Assembly (NCBI GenBank): GCA_043553855.1
Contig: CP121336.1
Coordinates: 2,418,001-2,482,000 of the forward strand
Length of the DNA stretch: 64,000 bases
Reading direction: 5' to 3'
Source: JAUIAS01 sp030425395
GTDB taxonomy: Bacteria > Pseudomonadota > Alphaproteobacteria > Rhodobacterales > Rhodobacteraceae
Positions 23,826-33,646 of the stretch are shown piece by piece. Numbering within the stretch: position 1 is the first letter of the stretch; each line of letters opens with the position of its first letter. Made by a program: the position numbers and the translations under genes. Under the pieces are notes generated by a model, which ran no database searches, was not told the origin of the DNA, and was given only the letters and a program-made list of their open reading frames with translations.

Positions 23826-25094
23826 ATGGACCAGATTATCGTAACGGGGAATGGCCCGCTGAGCGGGCAGATCCCGATTGCGGGTGCCAAGAACGCCTGT
23901 CTGACGCTGATGCCCGCAACATTGCTGAGCGAAGAGCCTTTGACGCTTACCAATGCGCCGCGCCTGTCAGACATCAGCACCATGTCGGATTTGCTGCAAT
24001 CGCTGGGGGCCGAGGTCGCGGCGCTTCAGGACGGGCAGGTTCTGGCCATGTCCAGCCATACGATTTCCAACCACAACGCCCATTATGACATCGTGCGCAA
24101 GATGCGGGCCTCTATTCTGGTGCTTGGGCCGATGTTGGCGCGGGACGGTTATGCCGAGGTGTCCTTGCCCGGTGGCTGTGCGATTGGGGCGCGCCCGGTG
24201 GATCTGCATCTCAGGGCGTTCGAGGCGATGGGTGCCGATCTGGATCTGCGTGATGGCTATGTGCACGCCAAGGCACCCGGCGGTCTCAAGGGGGCGGTGG
24301 TGGATTTCCCGTTCGTGTCGGTTGGGGCCACAGAGAATACGCTGATGGCGGCGACGCTTGCCAAGGGCACAACCGAAATCCGCAACGCCGCGCGGGAGCC
24401 GGAAATCGTCGATCTTGCGGAATGCCTGCGGAAAATGGGTGCCCAGATCGAAGGTGAAGGCACGGGCACGATCACCGTGCAGGGGGTTGATCGGTTGGGC
24501 GGGGCCACGCACCCGGTGGTGACCGACCGGATCGAGCTGGGGACCTATATGCTGGCCCCGGCAATCTGCGGTGGCGAAGTCGAACTGCTGGGCGGGCGCA
24601 AGGCGCTTGTTGGTGCCTTTTGCGACAAGCTGGACGAGGCCGGGATTGATGTGATCGAAACCACGGCTGGGCTGCGGGTCAGGCGCCGCGCCGATCATGT
24701 GTCGGCGGTGGATGTCACCACCGAACCGTTCCCCGGATTTCCAACCGATTTGCAGGCGCAGATGATGGCGCTCCTGTGCACGGCGGACGGGGTCAGTGTC
24801 CTGGAAGAGAAGATATTTGAAAACCGGTTCATGCACGCCCCGGAACTGATCCGCATGGGCGCACGGATCGACGTGCAAGGCGGCACGGCCACCGTGACCG
24901 GTGTCCCCAAGCTGCGCGGTGCGCCCGTCATGGCCACGGATCTGCGCGCCAGTGTGTCGCTGATCCTTGCCGGTCTTGCGGCAGAGGGTGACACGGTGGT
25001 CAGCCGGGTCTACCATCTGGATCGTGGATACGAACGCGTGGTGGCCAAGCTGCGCGGAGTCGGGGCAAAAATAGAACGGGTCAAGGATCAGTGA
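23826..25094 (+). CDS. murA: UDP-N-acetylglucosamine 1-carboxyvinyltransferase
   Basis: 422 residues, usual length. First committed step of peptidoglycan synthesis: adds enolpyruvate from PEP to UDP-GlcNAc in the cytosol. Visible features are GAKNACLTLM near the N-terminus (Lys-Asn pair), the catalytic loop PGGCAIGARPVDLHL with C118, and TDLQAQMMAL and DLRASVSLILAGLAA in the second lobe. The cysteine (not Asp) implies fosfomycin can be bound. Its TGA overlaps the GTG of the following DUF2948 gene. Confidence 0.97.
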   Translation: MDQIIVTGNGPLSGQIPIAGAKNACLTLMPATLLSEEPLTLTNAPRLSDISTMSDLLQSLGAEVAALQDGQVLAMSSHTISNHNAHYDIVRKMRASILVLGPMLARDGYAEVSLPGGCAIGARPVDLHLRAFEAMGADLDLRDGYVHAKAPGGLKGAVVDFPFVSVGATENTLMAATLAKGTTEIRNAAREPEIVDLAECLRKMGAQIEGEGTGTITVQGVDRLGGATHPVVTDRIELGTYMLAPAICGGEVELLGGRKALVGAFCDKLDEAGIDVIETTAGLRVRRRADHVSAVDVTTEPFPGFPTDLQAQMMALLCTADGVSVLEEKIFENRFMHAPELIRMGARIDVQGGTATVTGVPKLRGAPVMATDLRASVSLILAGLAAEGDTVVSRVYHLDRGYERVVAKLRGVGAKIERVKDQ

Positions 25095-25567
25095 CAGACG
25101 CAGGTTTCGAAGACGGGCGAGAGGTGCCGCTGCACCTCGGGGCGATGGATGTGGACGACCTCAAGGTTCTGTCCTCTCTGGCGCAGGATGCGGTATTCCC
25201 GATCACGGAGATGTCCTGGCACCCCAAACAGCGGCGCTTTGCGATCCTGCTCAACCGGTTCCGCTGGGAAGACAAGGTCGCCTCTGAACGTCTGGGGCGG
25301 GAATACGAACGGGTGCAATCGCTGCTGGTGGTCGATGGAGTGTTGCGCGTGTCGTCTCAGGGGATTGACCGGGGCGATGCGGATACGATCCTGTCGCTGC
25401 TGGCCGTGGATTTCGAAGAAACCGATGCTCCGTCAGGTCATGTCGTTCTGACGCTTGCGGGGGATGGTGCTGTCCGGCTCGATGTCGAAGCTCTTGAGGC
25501 CACTCTCAAGGATGTCACGCGCCCGTATCTGGCCCCATCGCGTAAGGCCCCGGAGCATCCCGGCTAA
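25091..25567 (+). CDS. DUF2948 family protein
   Basis: 158 residues starting at a GTG that overlaps the murA stop by 4 bp. LKVLSSLAQDAVFPITEMSWHPKQRRFAILLNRFRWE is the DUF2948 signature region. The family is restricted to alphaproteobacteria and commonly lies between murA and hisD; biochemical role unknown. Small soluble alpha/beta protein, no signal or membrane segment. Confidence 0.82.
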   Translation: MTDAGFEDGREVPLHLGAMDVDDLKVLSSLAQDAVFPITEMSWHPKQRRFAILLNRFRWEDKVASERLGREYERVQSLLVVDGVLRVSSQGIDRGDADTILSLLAVDFEETDAPSGHVVLTLAGDGAVRLDVEALEATLKDVTRPYLAPSRKAPEHPG

Positions 25568-25689
25568 GCGTCTGATCCAAGGCCTTGTTTCAGGCGTCGC
25601 CCGGGTCCCGGCCCGGGGCCTGATGAAAAGCCGCTTGAGACACGGTGCACCGACCGCTATGTCGCCTGCAAGACGCAGAGGGGACGCTG

Positions 25690-26991
25690 ATGCCTGTTTT
25701 TCTCAACACGACCGATCCGGATTTTGAAACCGCCTTTGCGGCTTTGCTGACGGCCAAGCGCGAAGATAGCCCTGATGTGGACGATGTGGTGGCCGGTATC
25801 ATCGCGGATGTGCGCGCCCGTGGAGATGCAGCGGTCATCGAGCTTACAACGCGCTTTGACCGGCTCGACCTTGCGGCGAGCGGTCTGGCGTTCACCGACG
25901 ACGAGATCGACGCCGAATGCAGCAAGGTCAATGATGCCGATCGCGCCGCGCTGGAAACCGCGGCGGAGCGTATCCGGGCCTATCACGAACGGCAGATGCC
26001 TGCGGACCAAAGCTGGACCGATGCGGCCGGGGCGACGCTGGGCTGGCGCTGGACACCGGTGTCGGCGGCGGGGCTTTATGTGCCCGGCGGGCTTGCGTCC
26101 TATCCGTCGTCTGTGCTGATGAACGCCATCCCGGCCAAGGTCGCGGGCGTGGACCGGCTGGCGATAACAGTGCCTACGCCGGACGGGGTGATCAATCCGC
26201 TGGTGCTGCTGGCGGCCCGGATTGCCGGTGTTGACGAAATCTATCGGATCGGCGGTGCGCAAGCGATTGCGGCGCTGGCCTATGGCACCGCCACAATCGC
26301 CCCGGTGGACAAGATCACCGGTCCGGGAAATGCCTTTGTCGCGGCGGCCAAGCGGCGGGTCTTTGGCAAGGTGGGCATCGACATGATTGCCGGGCCTTCC
26401 GAAATCCTTGTTATTGCCGATCGCGACAACGATCCCGACTGGATCGCCCTTGATCTGCTGAGCCAGGCCGAACACGACGAAAGCGCGCAATCGCTTCTGA
26501 TCACCGATGATGCGGATTTTGGGCGCGCAGTCGCGGATGCGGTGACGGCGCGGCTTGAAACGCTGGATCGACGGGCCATCGCCGGGGCCAGTTGGCGTGA
26601 TTTCGGTGCGGTGATCACCGTGTCCGATCTGGACGAGGCCGCAGCCTTGTCCAACCGCATCGCGCCCGAACACCTTGAACTTTGCGCGGCCGACCCCGAC
26701 GGGCTGGCGGAACGCTGTGTGCACGCAGGGGCGATCTTCCTTGGGGGTTGGACGCCCGAGGCGATCGGCGATTACGTCGGCGGGCCGAATCATGTTCTGC
26801 CCACGGCGCGATCCGCGCGGTTTTCTTCGGGCCTGTCGGTCATGGATTTCCTCAAGCGGACGACGCTGGCCCGCATGACACCCGAAGCCCTGCGGGCCAT
26901 CGGCCCTGCCGCCGAACGGCTGGCGATCTCCGAAAGCCTTGAGGCGCACGGCCTGTCGGTGCGCGCGCGACTGGACAAGCTGAACGGTTAG
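25690..26991 (+). CDS. hisD: Histidinol dehydrogenase
   Basis: 433 residues from the ATG at 25690 behind GAGGGG. Zn- and NAD-dependent two-step oxidation of histidinol to histidine, the last steps of the pathway. Typical segments: VPGGLASYPSSVLMNAIPAKVAGV, RIGGAQAIAALAYGT, KITGPGNAFVAAAKR, DMIAGPSEILVIAD, LLSQAEHDESAQS (metal-ligand region), IAPEHLEL. The other his genes are not here; placement between DUF2948 and UPF0262 is an alphaproteobacterial habit. Confidence 0.96.
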   Translation: MPVFLNTTDPDFETAFAALLTAKREDSPDVDDVVAGIIADVRARGDAAVIELTTRFDRLDLAASGLAFTDDEIDAECSKVNDADRAALETAAERIRAYHERQMPADQSWTDAAGATLGWRWTPVSAAGLYVPGGLASYPSSVLMNAIPAKVAGVDRLAITVPTPDGVINPLVLLAARIAGVDEIYRIGGAQAIAALAYGTATIAPVDKITGPGNAFVAAAKRRVFGKVGIDMIAGPSEILVIADRDNDPDWIALDLLSQAEHDESAQSLLITDDADFGRAVADAVTARLETLDRRAIAGASWRDFGAVITVSDLDEAAALSNRIAPEHLELCAADPDGLAERCVHAGAIFLGGWTPEAIGDYVGGPNHVLPTARSARFSSGLSVMDFLKRTTLARMTPEALRAIGPAAERLAISESLEAHGLSVRARLDKLNG

Positions 26992-27091
26992 GTCGGGACT
27001 GGCGGCCCGGCGGGCTTGTCGCGGCTGATGTCGTTGCCTTGGATCGCGCAATCGGGTAGGGCGGCGTGCAACCGATACGTTGGGAACCGTG

Positions 27092-27571
27092 ATGTCCTAT
27101 ATCAGCGCCATTGATCTTGATACCAGCAACCTCGCGCCGCCGACGCCCGAGATCGAACAGGAACGCAAAGTTGCGATGTTCGATCTGTTGGAAGAGAATT
27201 CTTTTGTTCTGCCGTCGCGCGATGGCCGTCCGGTGCCCGAGGGCCCCTATGAAGTGCAATTGTCGATCCGCGAAAAGCGCCTGATTTTTGACGTCTCGAC
27301 GACCGACGGCCAGAAGGCCGCCGAATTCCATTTGTCGCTTGGGCCGTTCCGGCAGGTGGTCAAGGATTACTTCCAGATTTGCGAAAGCTATTTCGACGCG
27401 GTCAAGAACCTGCCTCCGGCGCAGATCGAAACCATCGACATGGCCCGGCGTGGCATCCACAACGAAGGCAGCCGGGTTCTTCAGGAACGTCTGGAAGGCA
27501 AGGTTGACATCGACACCGACACCGCACGCCGCCTGTTCACGCTGATTTGCGTTTTGCATTTCGGGGGCTGA
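27092..27571 (+). CDS. UPF0262 family protein
   Basis: 159 residues from the ATG at 27092. ERKVAMFDLLEENSFVLP, LSIREKRLIFDV and IDMARRGIHNEGSRVLQERLEGKVDID are typical of UPF0262, an alphaproteobacterial family of unknown function that usually follows hisD. It ends 1 bp before the GTG of the phosphatase gene, suggesting cotranslation. Confidence 0.85.
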   Translation: MSYISAIDLDTSNLAPPTPEIEQERKVAMFDLLEENSFVLPSRDGRPVPEGPYEVQLSIREKRLIFDVSTTDGQKAAEFHLSLGPFRQVVKDYFQICESYFDAVKNLPPAQIETIDMARRGIHNEGSRVLQERLEGKVDIDTDTARRLFTLICVLHFGG

Positions 27572-27572
27572 T

Positions 27573-28034
27573 GTGATCGACCCGTTGCCGCAATCTGTAT
27601 TGTTTTGTTGCGATCACAACGCCGTCCGGTCCCCGATGGCCGAAGGTATCATGAAAAAATTTTATGGCACCGGCACCTATGTGCAATCTGTCGGCGTGCG
27701 CAACGATATGGAAATCGACGGGTTTTCCATTGCGGTTTGTCAGGAAATGGACGTTGAGCTTGGCCGCCATCGGTCGCGGTCCTTTGATGAAATGGAAGAT
27801 TGGGGCGACGATCTGAGTTCATTCGACCTGATCGTGGCGCTGTCGCCTGCCAGCCAGCGGCGTGCACTGGAACTGACACGGTTTTATCATCTGGATGTGG
27901 AATACTGGCCTATCCTTGACCCGTCCGGGTTGGGAGAAACGCGCGACGCCAAGTTGACCAGCTATCGCCAGACCCGTGACCAGATCATCACCCGGTTGCA
28001 ACAAAAGTGGGGTCCCCCCACGGAAGTCCAATAA
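27573..28034 (+). CDS. Low-molecular-weight phosphotyrosine phosphatase/ArsC-like protein
   Basis: 153 residues, GTG start directly after the UPF0262 stop. The P-loop CxxxxxR is C13-DHNAV-R19-S, and LDPSG supplies the Asp general acid, so the LMW phosphatase active site is complete. The family also includes thioredoxin-linked arsenate reductases, but no second and third redox cysteines are positioned for that. Probably dephosphorylates protein tyrosines; conserved neighbour of hisD-UPF0262. Confidence 0.82.
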   Translation: MIDPLPQSVLFCCDHNAVRSPMAEGIMKKFYGTGTYVQSVGVRNDMEIDGFSIAVCQEMDVELGRHRSRSFDEMEDWGDDLSSFDLIVALSPASQRRALELTRFYHLDVEYWPILDPSGLGETRDAKLTSYRQTRDQIITRLQQKWGPPTEVQ

Positions 28035-28045
28035 ACGGAGATCCA

Positions 28046-28441
28046 ATGAGCAAGGACGTGATTTCGGCATATTTCGATGCTTTCAACGCAGGCGATACCG
28101 ACGCCATGCTCGGGTGCCTGACGCCGGACGTGGCCCATCACGTGAACGAAGGCAAGGTGCGCAAGGGAACCGATCTCTTTGCCGAGTTCTGCGCGCATAT
28201 GAGCCGGTGTTACCGCGAAAACCTGACCGATATGGTAATCTTTGTCTCCGAAGACGGCACACGCGGCGCGGCAGAATTCATCGTGAACGGCACCTATCTG
28301 GAAACCGACGAAGGTTTGCCCGAAGCCAAAGGGCAGACATACCGTTTGCCGGGCGGATCGTTCTTTGATCTCCGCGATGGCAAGATTTCGCGCGTTACGA
28401 CCTATTACAACCTCGCTGATTGGACCGCGCAGGTGTCATGA
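28046..28441 (+). CDS. SnoaL-like/ketosteroid-isomerase-fold protein
   Basis: 131 residues from the ATG at 28046 with CGGAG upstream. NTF2-like cone fold: ISAYFDAFNAGDTDAMLGCLTPDVAHHVNEG at the N-terminus and KISRVTTYYNLADW at the C-terminus. Family members isomerise or hydrolyse small molecules or merely bind them; no specific substrate can be inferred. Its stop overlaps the next gene by 4 bp (ATGA). Confidence 0.78.
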   Translation: MSKDVISAYFDAFNAGDTDAMLGCLTPDVAHHVNEGKVRKGTDLFAEFCAHMSRCYRENLTDMVIFVSEDGTRGAAEFIVNGTYLETDEGLPEAKGQTYRLPGGSFFDLRDGKISRVTTYYNLADWTAQVS

Positions 28442-29022
28442 TCGACACGCGGGTTCTGACCGGTGCTGCGCTTGATGCGGCGCTTGACGATGTTGCGGCG
28501 CTGCGGATCACGGTGTTCCGGGACTGGCCGTATCTCTATGACGGCGATCTGGACTATGAGCGCCGCTACATGGAGAGCTACCGCAACAGCGATGGGGCGG
28601 TTCTGGTGGGCGCGTTCGATGGCCCGCGTCTGATCGGTGCCGCCACCGGAACGCCGATGAAAGATCACGCGGACGATTTCGCGGCAGCATTTGCCGGAAC
28701 CGATATCAACCTCGATACCGTGTTTTATTGTGCGGAGTCGGTTCTGTTGGCCGATTATCGGGGGCGCGGGATCGGGCACCGGTTCTTTGATCTGCGCGAA
28801 GAGCATGCGCGCACCTTTGGGTTTTCGCGCGCGGCGTTTTGCGGGGTGATCCGGCCAGAGGATCATCCCCTGCGGCCCGCGACTTACCGGCCGCTGGACG
28901 CGTTCTGGCGCAAACGGGGGTATGGCCCCCTTGCAGGTGTGATTGCGGAATTTCGCTGGAAAGACGTGGATCAGGCCGAGGAAACCGCCAAGAAGCTGCA
29001 ATTCTGGATGCGCGAACTCTGA
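28438..29022 (+). CDS. GNAT-family N-acetyltransferase
   Basis: 194 residues, ATG overlapping the preceding stop. The acetyl-CoA loop is in ESVLLADYRGRGIGHRFFDLRE (RGRGIG), preceded by VGAFDGPRLIGAATGT. The C-terminal KLQFWMREL is shared with uncharacterised Rhodobacterales members. Substrate unknown; co-transcribed with the SnoaL-like gene and probably with the amidohydrolase that follows 60 bp later. Confidence 0.8.
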   Translation: MIDTRVLTGAALDAALDDVAALRITVFRDWPYLYDGDLDYERRYMESYRNSDGAVLVGAFDGPRLIGAATGTPMKDHADDFAAAFAGTDINLDTVFYCAESVLLADYRGRGIGHRFFDLREEHARTFGFSRAAFCGVIRPEDHPLRPATYRPLDAFWRKRGYGPLAGVIAEFRWKDVDQAEETAKKLQFWMREL

Positions 29023-29082
29023 GTTTCGCTTGCGTCCCGATTGGCAGACGATACCGTTGCCTTACCCTGACCGGAGATTGCC

Positions 29083-29958
29083 ATGAAAGCCGCCGCCGCT
29101 GCCTATCCGCTCAACTTTCTCGATAGCTGGGCACAGTACGAGGACAAGATCGCCATGTGGGTGCGTCAGGCCGCCGAAAACGGCGCTGACCTTCTTGTGT
29201 TTCCCGAATACGGCGCGATGGAACTTGCCACATTGGCAGGGGGCGATGTCGCATGGGATCTTGAGAAATCGCTCTACGCGGTGTCGGATCGCCTGCCGGA
29301 AGCGGATGAACTGCATGCCCGGCTGGCGGCGGAATTCAATGTGCATATTCTGGCCGCCTCTGCCCCCGAGGCCACCCAGACACGGCCCGTTAACCGTGCC
29401 CGCCTTATCACCCCGCAGGGCGGTATCGGCGTGCAGGACAAACAGATCATGACCCGCTTTGAGCGCGATATCTGGAACGTGATTCCGGGTGGCCCGCTGA
29501 CGGTGTTCGACACGGCGTTGGGCAAGATCGGCGTGCTGATCTGTTATGACTGTGAATTTCCGCTGCTTGGACGCGCTCTTTCAGAGTGTGACGTCATTCT
29601 GGTGCCATCGTGCACAGAGGGTCTATCGGGGTATAGGCGGGTGCGCATCGGTGCCATGGCGCGGGCGCTGGAAAACCAATGCGTGACGGTCATGTCTTCG
29701 GTCGTCGGGGTGGCACCCTGGTCCGAGGCTGTGGATGTGTCGACGGGGGCGGGGGGGATATTCTGTCCGCCTGACGACGGGTTTCCCCATCGCGGCGTTC
29801 TGGCCGAGGGCGACATAGATCGGCCCAGCTGGACATATGCCGATATCGACCTTGACGCCATCGCCCATGTGCGCCGCGACGGCAGTGTTCTCAACCGAAG
29901 CCACTGGGCCGAACAGGAACACCGTATCGAAACGGTCACAAGGCAACAACTTCGCTGA
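29083..29958 (+). CDS. Carbon-nitrogen hydrolase (nitrilase superfamily)
   Basis: 291 residues, CGGAG before the ATG. Catalytic triad is visible as E42 (FPEYG), K120 (QDKQIMTRFE) and C154 (ICYDCEFP). Hydrolyses amide or nitrile bonds by a thioester; the subfamily resembles omega-amidase/N-carbamoyl-type enzymes annotated as amidohydrolases. No signal peptide, so cytoplasmic. Forms a run with the preceding GNAT and SnoaL-like genes. Confidence 0.88.
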   Translation: MKAAAAAYPLNFLDSWAQYEDKIAMWVRQAAENGADLLVFPEYGAMELATLAGGDVAWDLEKSLYAVSDRLPEADELHARLAAEFNVHILAASAPEATQTRPVNRARLITPQGGIGVQDKQIMTRFERDIWNVIPGGPLTVFDTALGKIGVLICYDCEFPLLGRALSECDVILVPSCTEGLSGYRRVRIGAMARALENQCVTVMSSVVGVAPWSEAVDVSTGAGGIFCPPDDGFPHRGVLAEGDIDRPSWTYADIDLDAIAHVRRDGSVLNRSHWAEQEHRIETVTRQQLR

Positions 29959-30043
29959 CATGGCCTCTTGAACTGTGCGCGATTTAGGCCCATCTAGGGG
30001 CGCGCTCCGCAAATTGGCGGAGGATGTCAAATATGGAGAGACC

Positions 30044-30262
30044 ATGGCCAAGGAAGATACGCTCGAATTCCCCGGTGTCGTGAAGGAACTCCTGCCGAAT
30101 GCGACGTTTCGGGTCGAGCTTGAGAACGGCCATGAAATCATCGCACATACGGCAGGCAAGATGCGCAAGAACCGCATCCGTGTTCTGGCTGGCGACAAGG
30201 TGCAAGTCGAAATGACCCCTTACGATCTGACCAAGGGTCGGATCAACTATCGCTTTAAGTAA
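30044..30262 (+). CDS. infA: Translation initiation factor IF-1
   Basis: 72 residues from the ATG at 30044 after GGAGAG. Single OB-fold: MAKEDTLEFPGVVKELLPNA, FRVELENGHEIIAHTAGKMRKNRIRVLAGDKV and the RINYRFK end. Binds the 30S A site with IF-2 and IF-3. Ends 2 bp before the maf start, leading an infA-maf-RNase-yacG run. Confidence 0.98.
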   Translation: MAKEDTLEFPGVVKELLPNATFRVELENGHEIIAHTAGKMRKNRIRVLAGDKVQVEMTPYDLTKGRINYRFK

Positions 30263-30264
30263 AC

Positions 30265-30840
30265 TTGTTCGTTCTGGGTTCAGGCAGTCCGCGCCGCAAG
30301 GAATTGCTGGCGCAAATCGGCGTTGTGCCCGACGCGATTCGTGCGCCGGACATTGACGAAACGCCGTTGCCTGCCGAAGCGCCACGCCCCTATTGCATCC
30401 GTATGGCGCGTGAAAAGGTGCGCGCGGTTGTTGCGGCACCGGACGATGTGATCCTGTGTGCCGATACAACGGTTGCCGTGGGACGGCGCATTCTGGGCAA
30501 ACCCGAGGATGAAGCCGAAGCGGCGGCTTTTCTGCGGCTGTTGTCGGGGCGCAGGCACAGCGTGATTACCGCCATGGCGGTGCGCCGTGGTGAGACTATC
30601 CGCGAACGCGACGTGGTCAGCCACGTTCGGATGAAACGCCTGAGCGAGGCGGAAATCGCCTGGTATCTGTCAACCGGCGATTGGCAGGGCAAGGCAGGCG
30701 GCTACGGTATTCAGGGACCGGCGGGTGCCTTCATCCCGTGGATCAGCGGTTCTTTCACCGCGATTGTCGGATTGCCGTTGGCGGAAACCGCTGGTTTGCT
30801 GGATGCCGTGGGCCACCCGGTATGGAGGATATCCCAATGA
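30265..30840 (+). CDS. maf: Maf-like nucleotide pyrophosphatase
   Basis: 191 residues. The frame opens only after a TAA at 30256, leaving TTG at 30265 as the sole sensible start; it lies 2 bp after infA, so initiation is probably coupled. LGSGSPRRKELL at the N-terminus, CADTTVAVGRRILGKP, the KAGGYGIQGPAG motif and F/Y-IPWISGSF are diagnostic. Family members hydrolyse noncanonical or modified NTPs to NMP and PPi. Overlaps the RNase gene by 4 bp. Confidence 0.94.
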   Translation: MFVLGSGSPRRKELLAQIGVVPDAIRAPDIDETPLPAEAPRPYCIRMAREKVRAVVAAPDDVILCADTTVAVGRRILGKPEDEAEAAAFLRLLSGRRHSVITAMAVRRGETIRERDVVSHVRMKRLSEAEIAWYLSTGDWQGKAGGYGIQGPAGAFIPWISGSFTAIVGLPLAETAGLLDAVGHPVWRISQ

Positions 30841-31874
30841 AAGGCCGCAGCGTCATTCTGGACCACATCGGCGATCGTGAATGCGCGGCGTTGATCGTGG
30901 ATGGTCGTCTGGACGATCTGTTTGTGCAAAGCGACCGTCCCGCCCCCGGCACGATATATCGTGCCGTCGCGGACCGGCCCGTCAAAGGGCAGGGCGGCAT
31001 GTTCCTGCGCACCCCTGACGGGACGGTGTTCCTGCGTCAGGTGCGCGGATTGTCTCCGGGGCAGAGCCTTTTGGTTCAGGTCACCGGCTATGCCGAAGAC
31101 GGCAAGGCAATCCCGGTCACGCAGAAAGTCCTGTTCAAGAGCCGCTATGCCATCGTCACCCCGGATGCACCGGGGGTGAATGTGTCCCGCTCGATCCGCG
31201 ATGATGATGAACGCGACCGGCTTCTTGAAATCGCCCACGGCATCGAACGGGCGGAAACCTTTGGCCTGATTTTGCGGTCCTGCTGCGCGGGGGCCGATGA
31301 TGAAGCCATCGCCGAGGATATCGCCGCCATGGTGGCGCTGGCCGAACAAGTCACCGCAGATTCGGGCAGCGATGCCGAACTTCTGGTCGAAGGCGATGGC
31401 CCGCACTTGCTTGCGTGGCGCGAATGGACGGAAGAGGCCGACGTGATCACCCGGTCCGGCGGGTTTGAGGATCACGGTGTCCTTGACGAAATTGACCGTG
31501 CGCGGGGCATTTTCGAACCCTTGGGCGGCGGCGCGACCATGTATGTCGAAACAACCCGCGCCTTGGTTGCGGTGGATGTGAATACCGGGGCTGACACGTC
31601 TTTTGCTGCCGGTCTCAAGGCCAATATGGCCGCTGCACGGGCCTTGCCGCGCGCCTTGCGGCTGCGTGGGCTGGGCGGGCAAATCGTGATCGACGCGGCC
31701 CCGATGCCCAAAAAGGACCGCCGCACCTTTGAATCTGCGCTGCGGGCGGCGTTTCGCGCTGACCCCGAGGAAACCACCCTTGTGGGCTGGACCACGCTTG
31801 GCCATTTCGAATTGCAGCGCAAACGCGGGCGGGTTGCTCTCAGCGAAGTCTTGCCCGGTGGGACACAGGCATGA
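30837..31874 (+). CDS. Short ribonuclease E/G family protein
   Basis: 345 residues, ATGA overlap with maf. A degenerate S1-like region (about 20-110) precedes the RNase E/G catalytic core with AVDVNTGAD and GGQIVIDAAPM, which carry the two Mg-binding aspartates. It is much shorter than RNase G (about 490) and stops after ELQRKRGRVALSEVL, so the CxxC Zn-link and the oligomerisation region are absent. An extra frame upstream belongs to maf. Likely still an endoribonuclease, or a specialised paralogue beside a full-length RNase E elsewhere. Confidence 0.85.
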   Translation: MKGRSVILDHIGDRECAALIVDGRLDDLFVQSDRPAPGTIYRAVADRPVKGQGGMFLRTPDGTVFLRQVRGLSPGQSLLVQVTGYAEDGKAIPVTQKVLFKSRYAIVTPDAPGVNVSRSIRDDDERDRLLEIAHGIERAETFGLILRSCCAGADDEAIAEDIAAMVALAEQVTADSGSDAELLVEGDGPHLLAWREWTEEADVITRSGGFEDHGVLDEIDRARGIFEPLGGGATMYVETTRALVAVDVNTGADTSFAAGLKANMAAARALPRALRLRGLGGQIVIDAAPMPKKDRRTFESALRAAFRADPEETTLVGWTTLGHFELQRKRGRVALSEVLPGGTQA

Positions 31875-32059
31875 GCTGCCCTCTGTGCAAGGCCCCGACC
31901 GACAAGGCCTATCGCCCGTTTTGTTCACGCGCATGCGCGGATCGTGATCTTCTCAACTGGATCGACGGGCGTTATTCGGTCCCCTCGACGGACCCCGAGG
32001 ACATCGAAAAAGCCTTGGAAGAAAGCCAGTCCGTCACGCCGCTCGACAGGTTGAACTAA
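31871..32059 (+). CDS. yacG: DNA gyrase inhibitor/zinc-binding protein YacG
   Basis: 62 residues, ATGA overlap with the RNase gene. Zinc ligands CPLC (C3/C6) and CSRAC (C18/C22), then DLLNWIDGRYSVP. In E. coli YacG binds GyrB. The Zn knuckle coupled to an RNase E/G gene that lacks its own Zn-link is notable though the gene order is common in alphaproteobacteria. Confidence 0.93.
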   Translation: MSCPLCKAPTDKAYRPFCSRACADRDLLNWIDGRYSVPSTDPEDIEKALEESQSVTPLDRLN

Positions 32060-32076
32060 CCCGGCCACGGCCGCTG

Positions 32077-32955
<879 letters not shown>

Positions 32956-32983
32956 ATGCTGCGTCCTCTTTGTTGTTACACGA

Positions 32984-33589
32984 TCAATCGTCAGGGCGGG
33001 CCAGTTCGAACAGGTGTTCGATTGTCGTGTAATCGCGGTATCCAAGGCGCGACAACGGTTTGAACCGGGTAATATCGAACCGCCCGTCAACCAGCACATC
33101 ATCACGGATATGCACACCTGTCACCGTGCCCAGCACCAAAAAGTTGGACGTGCCGTTCAACGTGATGATCTGGTCCATCCTGCATTCGAGCGATGCGGGA
33201 GCCTGTGCAACGCGTGGGCAATCAATGGTTTCGCATTCGGCTTTCTCCAGGCCCGCGTGCTCGAATTCATCCTCATCCATTGGCAGGGTCTGGGAACTGG
33301 TGTTCATCGCGTCCTTCATCGCGTATTCCACGATGTTCACGCAGAAAACTCCGGTTTCGCGGATATTGCCGACACTGTCCTTGCTGTCGCCGCGATCGGG
33401 CTTGGCCGAGGTTGAGGCAAACATAAGCTGGGGCGGGACATAGGCCGTGGCGTTAAAGAACGAATACGGGGCGAGATTGTCCAGCCCATTGCTGTCGCGC
33501 GACGAAATCCAACCGATAGGGCGGGGAGTGACGATCGCGTTGTAGGGGTTATGCGGCAGGCCGTGGCCGTCTTCGGGCTTGTAGAACAT
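32984..33589 (-). CDS. Flavin reductase-like (FMN-binding split barrel) protein
   Basis: 201 residues from the ATG at 33589 with AGGAGA upstream. NPYNAIVTPRPIGWISSRD then LAPYSFFNATAYVPP is the FMN-binding signature of flavin-reductase-like domains (DIM6/NTAB). Members reduce flavin for a partner monooxygenase or act as uncharacterised oxidoreductases. Two genes with monooxygenase annotation occur elsewhere in the window (41187, 58098) but are not linked. Ends 29 bp before mtnP. Confidence 0.88.
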   Translation of the reverse strand: MFYKPEDGHGLPHNPYNAIVTPRPIGWISSRDSNGLDNLAPYSFFNATAYVPPQLMFASTSAKPDRGDSKDSVGNIRETGVFCVNIVEYAMKDAMNTSSQTLPMDEDEFEHAGLEKAECETIDCPRVAQAPASLECRMDQIITLNGTSNFLVLGTVTGVHIRDDVLVDGRFDITRFKPLSRLGYRDYTTIEHLFELARPDD

Positions 33590-33646
33590 CTTTTGCGTCT
33601 CCTGTTTGCCCAAGGGTTAACGCCGTGCTAGGGCGAATTCCACTGC

